Shown in pieces: positions 1-11,398 of a DNA stretch of 64,000 nucleotides. The position numbers and the translations under genes are program-made. The notes below the pieces were generated by a model. The model searched no databases. It saw nothing but the letters and a program-made list of their open reading frames with translations, and was not told the DNA's origin. Positions within the stretch are counted from its first letter, which is position 1, and each line of letters opens with the position of its first letter. This stretch comes from Anaeramoeba flamelloides (taxonomy: Eukaryota > Metamonada > Anaeramoebidae): assembly GCA_027625915.1 (NCBI GenBank), contig JANTQA010000032.1, positions 1,798,001 to 1,862,000 of the forward strand. Direction: 5' to 3'.

Positions 1-730
1 AATTTACTAAACACCATTTCAAAAATTGTTACTCACCTAAAATAATAAATTGAAAAAAAAAAAATCTTTAGTATTCAAGAACATCAATTAATAACTAAAT
101 CTGATTTGTAATTCACTTCTAAATCATTCTAAATATATAAAAACCTGATAATTTTTAAATAAAAAAAAATAAAACCAAAAACTAAAAAAAACTGAATCAC
201 AATTTTTGAAATGAGCATTACGGATTTTTTATTAATGAACTTTCACTGAAAAAAAGTAGAACAGGAATATTTTTTAGTAAAATTAAATATATTAATTTCA
301 AAGATATTATGTAGTCTCAATTTTCATAGTGATTATTTGTATTTTCGAAGATCTTTTTTTTTCCCACGTGATCTTTTGTAAAAAAAAAAAAAAAGAAATC
401 AAAAAAAAGAAAAAAAAAATTGAAAAAGCAAAACAACAATTTGCAAAATTAGAAAAAATAATTCTGATCTAAAAATTTGAAAATATATTTTTGAGAAGAA
501 TACTGGAATAAACCCTCAAAACAACTTGCATTAACATAATAAAGTGAGTCAAAATTTTTGTAATCTAGTTTAGAATATTTTTTGTTTTGGTTATTAGTCA
601 TTTAATAAAAAATTAAAATTTAATTTGAAAATTCTTCTTTAAAACGCATGATAAACTGTAACTTATTCCCTTTCTTTTAAATTTGTCACCAAAAAAAAAA
701 AAAAAAAAAAAATGTATTTTATCAAAATTT
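1..730. other. A+T-rich non-coding flank
   Basis: No gene is visible. The stretch holds homopolymer A/T runs. Around 215-330 a short block resembles sequence near 14990-15060 (both have an 'acaggaatattt' motif followed about 40-60 bp later by 'ttatgtagt'), so it is probably an old repeat remnant. It lies downstream of the ankyrin-BTB gene that ends at 731. Confidence 0.5.
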
Positions 731-3700
731 TTATAAATTCCAATTATTTTTTAATTCAAATAATCTTAAATAAAAATTTAATTTAGAATCTTTTCTTAAT
801 TGATAATAATCGATCACATCAAAAAACTCTTTATATATTTGATTATTGAATTTTTTCATATTGATTCTACATGTATATAGAAATTTGATTAATAAATATA
901 GGCTTTCATAAGATTTACCAGTATAATCTTCAATTTGATTTTTTTGTTCCTCGATTGACATGAAAAAGAATTTAAATAGTTTAGAGCGTGCCAGCAAGAT
1001 AATTTTATGAACCGGGATATCTTTTTTATTCACAACAAGCTTATAATCTTTTGTTTTTTGTTGTTTCCATAATTGTTTTAAATCATCCAATAACCGGGTT
1101 TTTAATAAATAATCAATATTGAAATTAAAGCACTTTGCGATATCTACTATTTTTTCTAATTTTTCAGAAGATAACTGCTTCCCATATACCCATTTTATAA
1201 ATAATTTAATCAAATCTAACGAATGTTTTTCTAATATGTTTTTAATTTCATTAAAATCGTCCATTTTTGTTCGCATTTTTAATATTAATTTATGTGCCTC
1301 GATTGTTTTTATTTTACAATCACAGCATTGTTTTTTTTTATAAATTTTATAAAAATCCTTTTCAGTGTTTGTATATATATTCATACTTGATTTTAAAATT
1401 GGTATATCTGTTATATCGCCCGGTGTTTTCCCATTATTGTCTTTAAGTGTAATATCTGCTCCTGAATTGAGCATCAAATTTAAACATTCTAATAAATTCA
1501 CAGGTATTCGGTTATTTTTGTGATTGTTTATTATGGTGGATATTAATTGATGTAATGGTGTTTTTATCTAATTAAATATTAAAATAATAATAATAATAAT
1601 AATAAATAAAGGAAAAAATTTGGTGATAAATAAAAGTATTAAAAATAGAGAAATAAATATATATTTATAGATATATTAAAATAATAAAAAATACTATAAA
1701 CTATTTTTTATGTAAAAGGCATATACAATTAAAACCATCTTATAAACCAAATAATAATGTTTTTAAATTTAGTAAAGAGAAATATTATGGTTTTACATTT
1801 TTTTTCTTTCTTTTTTCTTTTTTTTTGAATTCTTTTGTTTTTTCTGTTTGATACTTTTTTTTTTTTTTTTTTGAGTAAGATCATAAATTTGATAAAAAAT
1901 AAACATCTTTAATAATACTAAAAACTATTGTAAAAAAAAATGAGAGTATGTAATTTCTTTTAAAATAAATAATATTTATTTTTTTACATTTTTTACCTTT
2001 TCCAAATTTACCTTTTTAAGTTGTTTCAGTTTTTCCTCTTTTTGTTTTTTAGGGGGGTAAAAGGAATCAAAAACCATTAAAAGAATTGATAGAATTTGTT
2101 GTTATTAGATCTTAAACTAAATTGTTCATGTTCAGATCTTAAATGAATCGAACTGTATTTTTGTAACTGAAGAGAAATGAATCTAATTGACAATTGAATC
2201 AATTTGAAGTGAGCACAATCGAATTTTTCCTAACAATATGTAGAGTGGTTACTTAGACTGGGTTTTTGCTTCGAGTCGGTATATCGTAGTGGGTTTTTGC
2301 GAAAAAATATTTGGGAAACTTGCCAAAAAAAATAAAAAAAAAATAAAAAAACAAAGTAACTGAAAAGAAAATTTAGAAAACCAATTTTTATTCTTAAAAA
2401 CTCAACGCTTTACAGATAAACCATAAATATAAAGTTGTAAATTAAAACGTAATAAAGTAGCCTATTTCATTTGATCTATAGTCCGTTCAAATATTTAGAT
2501 CTTTTTATTAAAACACATTATGGTGGTGATACAAAAAAAATTCGGCATTAAAGGAAACAACCACCAACCTATTCAACACTTGGTGGAACAAAAAAGAACC
2601 TTTTCAAGGAAGTTTTGCATTATTATTATTATTTTTTCTCTCTTTCATTTCAAACTTTTCTTTCTCTTTTTTCTTGTCTTTGTTTAAAAATAATTTTTTT
2701 TCTTTTTCATTTTTTAAAGAAAAGATATTCTATGTGTTATAAATCTTGCTAACATTATATCCCAAATAAAAAAATACAAATAAATTTAGACTTTTAGAAA
2801 GTGTGCAAAATGCTGTAGAGTGCTGTAGAGTGATGTAGAGTGTAGTAGAGTACGGTGGAGTGCCATCAAGTGCTGTATAGTGCCTAGGTTTTTTGTTCAT
2901 TTCCAAAATTAAAAAAAAGCTAACAGTGGTTTTCCAGAATTCAAAAGAATCGAGAAAAATTAAAGATTTTACTCTATTCTTTTGAATTCTGGAAAAGATA
3001 ACGGATTTGTTTTTTTAATTTTTGAAATAAACCAGAAATTAATAAATTTTCTTTTCATTTCAATAAGTAAAAAAAAAACCTAACATCAAATAGGGGTAAT
3101 TTTGTTGAATCAACTTTTCTTCAATAAAAAAAATAAAAATAATTATCAGAAAAAAATCTTCTTATTAATATTTTTTCAGTGAAGGTTCCGTAATAAAAAA
3201 CCTGTAATCTTTTCTCAAAAATTTATTCACTTTTTTTTTAGTTTTTGATTTTTTTTTTTACTTTACAAAATATAGGCCTTTATATATTTAGAATAATTCA
3301 AAAGTGAATTATTAATAGGATTTAATAATTAATTCTTTATGAAAACCAAAAGGATATAGATACATATATATTTCAATTTATTATTTCATACAGTCAGTTT
3401 TTTTGAAATGGCGTTTATTATTTTATTTTTATTTGTATATTTATATTTCATTCTGTATACGCATCTGCTTTGAAGGTTTTTAAAGGATCTTTGTTGGTAA
3501 ATATTTTTTAATCATAAAATTTTTCATAGATAAATTTTCACAGTAGAAGATAAAAAGCAGAATATTAAATAATCCACCCAGAAACGAAAATTATTTTTTT
3601 TAATGGATTTTTAATTTTTTGATTATTAAAATAATGTTTTTTTAATTGAAAAAAAAAAAAAAAACAATTGATTTTGTAATTTATGTTATGAAATTCATCT

Positions 3701-6700
3701 TGTGTAAATATTTTATATAACGATTTGTGAAACAAATTTCAATGATGAAAAAAGTTCAACATTGTTTTTACTTGGAAACCTTTACAGAAACCTGGAAAGG
3801 GAAAGTAAAATCAACTCAAAGAAGAATCAAATTACTTTCAAATAATTACCCATTAGAAATTACCAATCAAACAAAAACATACACTTTAGAGATATCCATT
3901 TTCTTTCTTTCTTTCCCTTTCTTTTTGTTTTTCAAAACAGTACAAGTTGTTTTGGAGATCTCAAAAATAGTTCAAATATTTCATCAAAATTCTAATAATA
4001 AACTTTGTTTCTGTCAAAGTGACAAAAAAAATCCCAAATATCAATTTTTTTTTGTAAAATTAATCCTTTAAAGAATAAATGAGAAATAAATCGAATAGAG
4101 CACATTATAGAATAATTGTTATTTTTCTAAAGAAAAAATATTAGAAAAAATATAAAAAATGATGCTATATTTTTCAGATCTTATCACTTGATATATTTAA
4201 TATTCGTTTGAAGTAAAACTAATAAATGAATAGAGGTTCTTAAATATTTAAAAACTAAAAATTTTAGTGATCATCGAAAAAACAACAATGTTTTATTTTG
4301 ATCTTTAATTGTAGATCAAAGAAAATTACAATAGAAATCAATATGATTTTTCTACAATCATTTTCACCGTTTCAATAAAATTAGAATTACAAATTTTTAC
4401 ATAGTTGACTCATGATTCTTCAATAAAAAAAAATTGTCAAAAAATTAAGTATTTAAGTATAAAAAAAAAATTGAAAAAAAAGAAAACAGCAAAAATGTTC
4501 AAAAATAATTTCGATTTTGAAATTTCCTCAATAAAATTTTTCTTCAATTTCATATTTAAACTCTTTAAACATATGTAATTCAAAACATTACAACTGGAGT
4601 TCTTTGACTAGAAAATAGTTTGGATCAATCAGATAAAAAAAAAAAAAAAAACAACTAAAGGATAGTATTATCAAAACCTATTATTGTATCTAATTCCACA
4701 TTTTGTTTTCAATCATTTATTTTTTCTTTTATGAATCGATCTTACTTTTAAGTTGTAAAGTTTCTGTGATTTTTGTAATTTCTAATTAAAAAATGTGTTC
4801 AACTTTTTTTCGCTATTTCACTTTTTTTCCCGAATGATAATTCTTTTTATGTAAATAATTTACTTAAAATTTCTATTATTAAACAAAAAAATAGAATATT
4901 GAAAAAAAAAAAAAAAAAAAAAAAATACCTGATTATTATTGATTGGTGCACCCAATGAAATTAATAATTGTAATATTTGAGGTGTAACGTTGGGGTTTTT
5001 ACAAGCATAGTACAAAGGAGTTAACTTTTTTTTTGTTTTTAAATGTACTTTCGCATCATTATCGATTAAAAGTTTTAAACAATTGAAATTTATCGAAGAG
5101 TTGGAACAAATTAAATGTAAAGGTGTTTCATATAGAAAGTTTGGTTTATTAACAATATCGGGACACAATCGAATTATTTTTTGAAGGAAATTAAGATTTA
5201 AATCTCTGTGTTTGCAGAATAAATGCATTATGGTGTTCTGGTAAACACTCAAAGGTTTTATTATATCTAAACCATTATCAACAAAGTAATTAAGTATTTG
5301 GAAATCAATTGTTGGTTTCCCCATGAAATAATAAAGTGCGTCATTTCTTGAAGAATCTATTTTATTTATTTTCAAATTTAAATTTTCTATAAAGTGTTTT
5401 ATGATATCAAAATTGATATTAGGATAATGACATGAACATAAGGGCAGTGAAAAATCGATTATTTGTTGATAATCGTCGATTTTTGAAAAATGATTAACGA
5501 AAAATATTAGCATTTGTTGAGTACAATTAGGGTTTTGGGCTAAATTTGTTAAACTGTTAAGAAAAATTTTTTCTTTCAAAGTACTTAGAGCGTCTATCTG
5601 AAAATCTTTCGCATATTTTAATTTTGGTAATATATCTTCTAAAAAGGATTTTAGGATCTCAAAGTTTAGATTTCTGTTATCAGTTAGATATTCAAACGCG
5701 TGTTTATTATGATATGTATAATATTGCGTAGAATAATTCCGGTTTTTTTGATATTGATAAAATTGTGATAAGGTCAAGAGAAGATCGACAGAGGGATTTT
5801 TTCTTTTACAGGCAGAGTGAAAAAACATATTAATTTGAGATTTATTTAATTCTTGTGAAGGTTTATAATTTTTCGAATGCTCTAAAACATATTGAATTGC
5901 TTCATTTGTAATCTGGCTATTTCCAATTAGCGTCTCAAATAGTGTATGAGAATAATATCTTATACTTGTTAACGTAAAAACATTTATTGGGAAATTTTCA
6001 AATAAATACATAATCCAATCCATTGTAATTCTCTCGTTCGAAAAAAGATAAAATATTGAACATTCTCTCAGAGTACCGTTTGACTGTTTTAATGGGTTGT
6101 GTTCGAATGTCGAATAAAGGTACTTGATTATTTCCAAATTAATTGTTTTGTTTTGAAAGATTGTTTTTATAAAAAAATCATTATCACTAAGAGATAAAGA
6201 TTGTGATTGCTTTTCATTCTTCTTTTGTTCAAGTGCATTGTAGTTTTGAGAAATAAACTGTACCAAATCTTTATTTAAAGCCATTTTTGGAATTAAATCT
6301 TGAATTATGTTCCGTTTAATTTTGGCATTCCCATTGTTAACTAAATAGCGAAATATTTCTTCGTCTGGTGATTTCCTTTTTGTAAACTCATTTAGAGGGG
6401 TGAAACCGTATTTGTCCTGTTGGTTACAATCAATTCTATTGGACAATGATAATAACATTTTCACACAATCTAGATCAAAATTTTGATTTCTTAATGCAAA
6501 ATGTAATGGAGTTTGGTTTTTGAAATTCTGACGATTGCGCATTTCTGGGTAGGTGTCAAGCAAATATTTTAAACAGTCCATGTTAATTTTATTTGACAAA
6601 CAAAGAAGATGAAGAGGGGTATCTGAATGGTCAAGTGATCCTTGATTTAAATTTATATGGAAATCTTGGGTAATTGTTTTTAAAAGATTTAGATTTAAAT

Positions 6701-7724
6701 GTTCAGAGCCGAAGAACAAATCCAACCATTTCAAAGTTTCAATGTCCAGTATTTCATTTAATGACTTTTTATTTTCTTTAATTCTTAATTTGTTTGAATG
6801 TTTGAATATTTCAAAATAAATCTTGATAATTTCTTTTTCTTGTGAGTTGTCCTTTATATTGTATTTTTTTAATTCGTCACAAGGTGTAATGTATTCGGTG
6901 TCATGTTGCAATGGATCACATCCTTTTGTTAAAAACATTTTTATTAATGCAAGACTTGGCAGGGGGTTTCTGTTGAACAAATAATGAAAAAGATTTTTCC
7001 CCATATGATCAACATTTTTGAAATCAATGTCTTTGAATTGAGACACATCAAAAATAATTTGTTCACCAATTGCTTGGTTTTGACACAAGAGACAAAATGG
7101 TGTTTGTTTAAAATAATTTGTACAATCGACCAAAGATCCTTTCTTGACACAATATTTGATCATCTCAATTGTGACCAGTTGCTTACGAGACAAGAGATGC
7201 AAGCACCCATCCCACATTGAAGATTCTGAACTAAAATCAGCTTTTAATTTGAAGCACTGCTCTAAGTCTTCTAGCGTTAAGGATTCTTTTGTTGATAAAA
7301 TAAGATGGAAAGGCGAGACATTTTCGTAATTGACATGATTGAGATCACTTCCAGACTGTACTAAATAATTGATCATTTCAAAATCGATACTTTGTTTATT
7401 TTGGCTTTTTTCATTTTTTATGTTCTTTGGGTTTTTTTGGTTCTTTTGTCTGGGCGTTGTTCCCATCAAATACAAATGTAAACAAGTGTTGCCCAATGTA
7501 CCTTCGGCTTGAGTTAAGTCAGATCCTAACGAAACGAGGAATCTGATGATCGATAATGGCCTTTTATAATAGCACGCAATATGAAGTGGTGTTAATAGTC
7601 CTTCATAGGGCTTGAAGTAAAACATTTCATTAATGTTTTCTTCACTTAATATTTTTTTTAACTCTTCTACACCCCCAGATTTGAGTTGTGAAACTACCAA
7701 CTTTAATACTGTTGCTTTTTGCAT
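731..7724 (-). CDS. Ankyrin-repeat protein with two C-terminal BTB domains, split by a 3.4-kb intron
   Basis: The model is exon 1 at 7724-4929 (932 codons) and exon 2 at 1567-731 (278 codons plus stop), giving 1210 aa. Exon 1 starts at ATG 7724 and is almost entirely ankyrin repeats, with TPLH-type motifs at 'LLTPLHIACYYK', 'QTPLHFALRNQN' and 'ETPLHLICSNSS'. It breaks off inside a repeat ('LISLGAPINNNQ') at a CAG|GTATTT donor. Exon 2 opens after a TTAG acceptor, in the same phase 0, with 'IKTPLHQL', which finishes that repeat. One more repeat follows ('SGADITLKDNNGKTP'), then two BTB/POZ-like folds: 'DCKIKTIEAHKLIL' and 'DYKLVVNKKDIPVHKIILLA'. ANK-BTB proteins commonly act as scaffolds or Cullin-3 substrate adaptors; that role here is inference. 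The alternative is two separate gene fragments, because the joined linker is about two residues shorter than in neighbouring repeats. Confidence 0.72.
1990..2515 (+). repeat. Interspersed repeat A, copy 1
   Basis: About 525 bp, colinear with 25735-26250. Shared blocks include 'taccttttccaaattt', 'cgagtcggtat', 'gggaaacttgc' followed by an internal poly(A), and 'cctatttcatttgatctata'. The piece 'gcttcgagtcgg' resembles a Pol III B box, so the first half may be SINE-derived. The family is unassigned. Confidence 0.75.
2515..3190 (+). repeat. Hairpin-string element, copy 1 (most complete)
   Basis: Three parts follow one another. The first is a lead of about 260 bp (2515-2780) also found at 13590-13850. 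The second, at 2806-2885, is a degenerate tandem array of about 10 bp based on 'agtgctgtag'. The third is a run of imperfect palindromes: one at 2932-2998 with arms 'ccagaattcaaaagaat' and 'attcttttgaattctgg', and one at about 3010-3082 ending in 'aaaaaaaacct'. A tail with 'ttgttgaatca' resembles tails at 14800 and 36700. No coding capacity was seen. Confidence 0.65.
3740..4850 (+). repeat. Diverged 1.1-kb repeat G, longest copy
   Basis: Blocks at 3740-3990, 4020-4110, 4300-4420, 4490-4620 and 4660-4830 align in order with parts of 15300-16075, 42430-43120 and 62520-63000. Examples are 'caacattgttttaa/tta' with 'caaagaagaat' and 'aatagaaatcaatatga'. All copies are strongly diverged, which suggests age. 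The class is unknown and no open frame is conserved. Confidence 0.6.
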
Positions 7725-8015
7725 AATTTTTCGTGTTTTTGTTGAAAGAAAAGTGAAAAAAATGAAATCTTTTGAGAAAAAAGATCACTTTTCGATCTAT
7801 CGATTCACCAGTATTTTTCAAAATTAAAAGATCTATAAATCAGTTGTGTATTTCAACCAAATCCTGGAGTTAATCAACAGACTCTTGAAAGTGAAAAAAA
7901 AAAAAAGTAAAATTCGAATTGTTGTTAAATTTAAAAAAAGGAAAAAAACTTTTTACCTTTCCAAAATAATGACCCTTAAAAAAGTTGAATCAATGTTTCA
8001 AAATAAAAAACGTTT
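7725..8015. other. Upstream region of the ankyrin-BTB gene
   Basis: This stretch presumably holds the promoter of the minus-strand gene starting at 7724. No motif was recognised. Short Lys/Phe-rich frames on the plus strand follow A/T composition and are not supported as genes. Confidence 0.35.
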
Positions 8016-8105
8016 TTTTTTTTTTTTTATATTATTTAAGGGAGGGGTTATTGACCCCTCTTATTTGCCGGAATTCCTAAATTTTTATTTTGGAATTTAA
8101 AAAAC
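8016..8105 (-). mobile_element. Severely 5'-truncated LINE copy (3' tail only)
   Basis: Read on the minus strand, about 85 bp match the 3' end of the LINE at 16089-18942, with shared 'aaatttttattt', 'ggaattc' and 'cctcccttaaataat' ending in poly(A). The flanks repeat 'aaaaaacgt' at about 8009-8017 and 8099-8107, a plausible short target duplication. Such tail-only copies are typical of abortive LINE reverse transcription. Confidence 0.75.
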
Positions 8106-8950
8106 GTGTGTTTTTGTTATAGAAGACCTATATATCAACCGATCAAAGAAATTGGTAATAAACACTAAATAAAGTAGATTTTTGATTTCTTAAAGTTCTT
8201 TTTGATATAAAAGAAAATTTTACAAATGAAGGATCAGATTAGAAAATTTATCTCAAAAAATAGAGTTAAAATTTTGGATAAAATTTTTATCATCCAAAAA
8301 AATAATAAAAATCTCAAAATAACGTAAGAAAATTAGGTAGCATTTTGAATTAATTCCATCCTAAAATTAAAAGTTACTGATAAACCAAGGATTTTACCAT
8401 CAAAATTGATTTGAACTTGGGTATACTTTTGAGTAGTGAATTGGATGTTGACTTGGAACAAGAAGAAAAAAACACATGGATTTCTATTGTGTAACATAGA
8501 TAATAGTTGTTGGGAACAAATTATTTTGCTCACATTAGTTCAATTCCCTTTTTAGAATTTTATTGCTTTTATTATGATTACTGAATTCCACTTCCAATTG
8601 AACCTGTAAAATTGGAAATTTTTTCAAAAGGTAAAGAAACAATAAAGTTACTTTTTGATAAAATTTGTAGAACAATCAAAAGATTATAAAATATTATCTA
8701 ATGTGAAATTCTTAAAAATAGAAAATTGTACCTTTTAAAAAGGTTATTGACAACATCTATTTCGAATTATATCTCATTTTATAAGGTTTCTGAACAGTTA
8801 AACCAAAAATAAATTTATATATTTTTATTCTAATCCAATTAAAAAATTTAATTAAAGGTAAATTGAACTAAAAAACTTTTAAATATTTTTTAAATTTATG
8901 AGTAATTGCTTAACAAGAACATAAAAATATCATTATCAAATTCAACTAAA
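8106..8950. other. Intergenic, no supported gene
   Basis: A minus-strand frame at 8333-8533 (66 codons) has slightly less biased composition but no recognisable domain and no splice context. It is left unannotated. Otherwise only A/T-rich DNA is seen. Confidence 0.35.
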
Positions 8951-9476
8951 TTCCAAAAATTTTAACACAATTAAAATAATTGAAAGAATATCAATATTAC
9001 TATTTTCAATTCAATTTGTAAATAATTTTGATTTTACAAACTATTATTTTATTTTTTATCTATTTTTATTTTATTTTATTTTCATTTCTTTTTTTTCCAA
9101 TTATGTAATCTGTTTCGTATGATCTGGAATTTTTAGGATGGTTGATAGAAAGTTTATGTTGGCTTTTTTAAATTGAAAAATCAACATACAATAAGTTGAT
9201 GGTATCTTTTCATTTTATCGATCAATAATTGTTTGTGAAATTTCAACAAATTAACTATTATAGTTTTTGTTCAGTTCATTTTAGGATTTTTGGCACACTA
9301 ATTTTAATTTTTGATTTATGTTTTTTTTTCATTTTATTGGGGTGAAAATGATGATTTTTAATAAAAAATTAATACTCAGTAACTTAAATGTTATATTATA
9401 TTAGGTTTGGAAAAATACAATAAATGTTGTTTTTTTTTGCCGATTTTTAATTTTGGGTATGTAAAAATTTTTGGAA
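8951..9476 (+). mobile_element. MITE-1 (Tc1/mariner-like, non-autonomous), copy 1
   Basis: The element is about 525 bp with inverted ends 'ttccaaaaattttaacaca' and a terminal 'aaaaatttttggaa'. Interior landmarks shared with the other copies include 'taatctgttt', 'ggatggttgatagaaag' and 'tttcattttatcgatcaa'. There is no transposase frame. Confidence 0.8.
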
Positions 9477-11398
9477 AAAGATTCTTTTTTTAATTATTAA
9501 TATTTTAATTCTAATCTGAAAAAATAAATAAATAAAAAACTACATTATTAAATAAATTTATAATTGATAGAAGTTTAATAAAATCTTAGAAATAAAATTT
9601 CAATCTATTAAGAAATTTTTTTTAATTCTTTATCTTTACACTTTTTTAAAAATTTGCATTTGATTGATATACATATATAAAATACCGTATTTATTAAATG
9701 CTGTTTAAGAAATTAATTTTTTTCTTCCAAATAATATTTATAACAATTTCAATTGTTCAATATAAAAATATTATTTTGTATTTTAATGATATAGATTTCT
9801 AATTCCGAAATATCTTTGAAAAAAATCTATTTGAAAAAATTAACTTTTATCTATTTTTTTTTTTAAATACATTTTCTATATACAAATTTATAGTATTTTT
9901 ATAAAAATTCACTCATTAAACTTATCCTTATTTAATTAAGACTGATATTTTTCAACATGTTCTGTAAAAAACAATTCTTTGTTTCTCCAAAAGATTAAAA
10001 ATAAAAATAAAAAAATTTTTTAATTATTATTGATAAAAATAAAGATTCTTGTTATGTAATAGTAAAAAAAAAATAGATATTAATATAAAAAATATTTTTA
10101 ATATGTATGAAATATAATCATTTGATGAAATTTGGGTCACATTAAAATGTCTAACTTTAAAGGAAGTTCTTTATAGGTCAAGTTTTACCTCGTTATTGAA
10201 GGGGGAGAACATATTCTATGAATTTAATAAAGTATTCTTCTCAAAATTAAAATTTCATTTTGTAGATCAGATCATTTTTTCGAATTTATTCTAAAATTTT
10301 TTTATTTTTCTTTTCTTTTTTGCTGTTTTTTTTTTTTTTTTTAAAAGTTAAATTTGAAAAAATAAATGTTTGGAACTCCAAAATAACTTTAGGAAAATTG
10401 AACCTGGGTAAGTTTTTTTTTTTTAAACGAATAACTTTACAATTAAAAAATAATTATTATCAAAAATATTTATTCCTAAAGAAAGACAAGAAATTTTGTC
10501 CCTAAAATTTCGATCAAAGTTTACCAAAATTTTTTTTCACATATCATTTTTTTAAAATTTATGGTCTTTTAGTGTATTTTTTTTTTATTAATATCAACTC
10601 CAATCTGATTTTTGTTATTTTTCTTTTTTTTAAAGAATCTTAGTTTGGCGGTTTTTCCTTAAAATGTCCTCATCTTTAGTTATTGATTTTTGGAGATCGA
10701 TCACACATCATAGGTTTGTTTTGTTTTTGATTGTTATTAGGTCCTCATAAAAATTACTAAAATTTTTTTTTCCTTTCAGGAAAATAATTTTCACCATAAT
10801 GACTTGACCCTTAACAAACAATATTATCAAAAAAATTAAATTTGAATTTTTTAATACAAAACTATGAATGAATAACAATTTAAAAAGAATTTCTAAAACC
10901 CTACTGGAGCATCAATTACCAAATACTTAAAAATCAAAAAACAGACTATTTCAAAGTAATTATGAAATTGTATATTTATTTTTGGTAGATCTTTGTGTTG
11001 AATTTTTAAATTTATTGGAAAATAAAATCTTTTTTAGGTTGTTGTCAAATAGGGAATTTGTTTAAAAATCCTTTTTCTAACATTATAATTTTGTAATCAT
11101 TGAGAATCAAAATAATTTTATATTGTATGAAACCAAGCCAAATAATTAATTTCTATGTCTTTACAAATTTCATTGTTGGTTTGAATGTCTGAAATAAATA
11201 ACCTCTTATGTACTATTTAATTATTTTTGGAAATTCATCAAATCTCACCATGCCTATCATAAATTAAAAACATATCTAAAACTTAAATAAAAAGATAGTT
11301 TCTATTTTGTTCATGAATTCTTAAAACATTTCTAAACCAAATTTAAAACTCTTAATTCGCTTAAAAATATTTCATTTTTTTTAATACTTGAAGAAATT
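9477..11398. other. Long intergenic region upstream of the SPRY-LisH gene
   Basis: No gene is supported. A block at 10715-10830 ('gattgttattaggtcctcata' region through 'caggaaaataatttt') resembles 50917-51010 and weakly 39802-39850, so it is a small dispersed repeat. Another short block at 10258-10320 ('gatcagatcatttttt') resembles 51829-51880 upstream of the bZIP gene. Confidence 0.4.

Larger units (their letters stand above)
1568..4928 (-). other. 3361-bp intron of the ankyrin-BTB gene, filled with repeats
   Basis: The donor is CAG|GTATTT at 4928 and the acceptor TTAG ends at 1568. No convincing coding sequence lies inside on either strand. It holds an interspersed repeat (about 1990-2515, shared with 25735-26250), a hairpin-string element (2515-3190), and a diverged repeat of about 1.1 kb (3740-4850, shared with 15300-16075, 42430-43120 and 62520-63000). 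The plus-strand reading frame at 3727-4071 falls in the last repeat and is not considered a gene. The boundaries are inferred from splice phase and domain continuity. Confidence 0.6.

Noticed and set aside
2806-2885. CRISPR-like array
   Set aside because: Units are about 10 bp, contiguous and without spacers, in a eukaryotic genome.
3727-4071. 114-codon plus-strand frame in the ankyrin gene intron
   Set aside because: It lies in repeat G, and the frame is not conserved in the other copies.
8333-8533. 66-codon minus-strand frame
   Set aside because: No domain, splice context or similarity; chance length is plausible in this composition.
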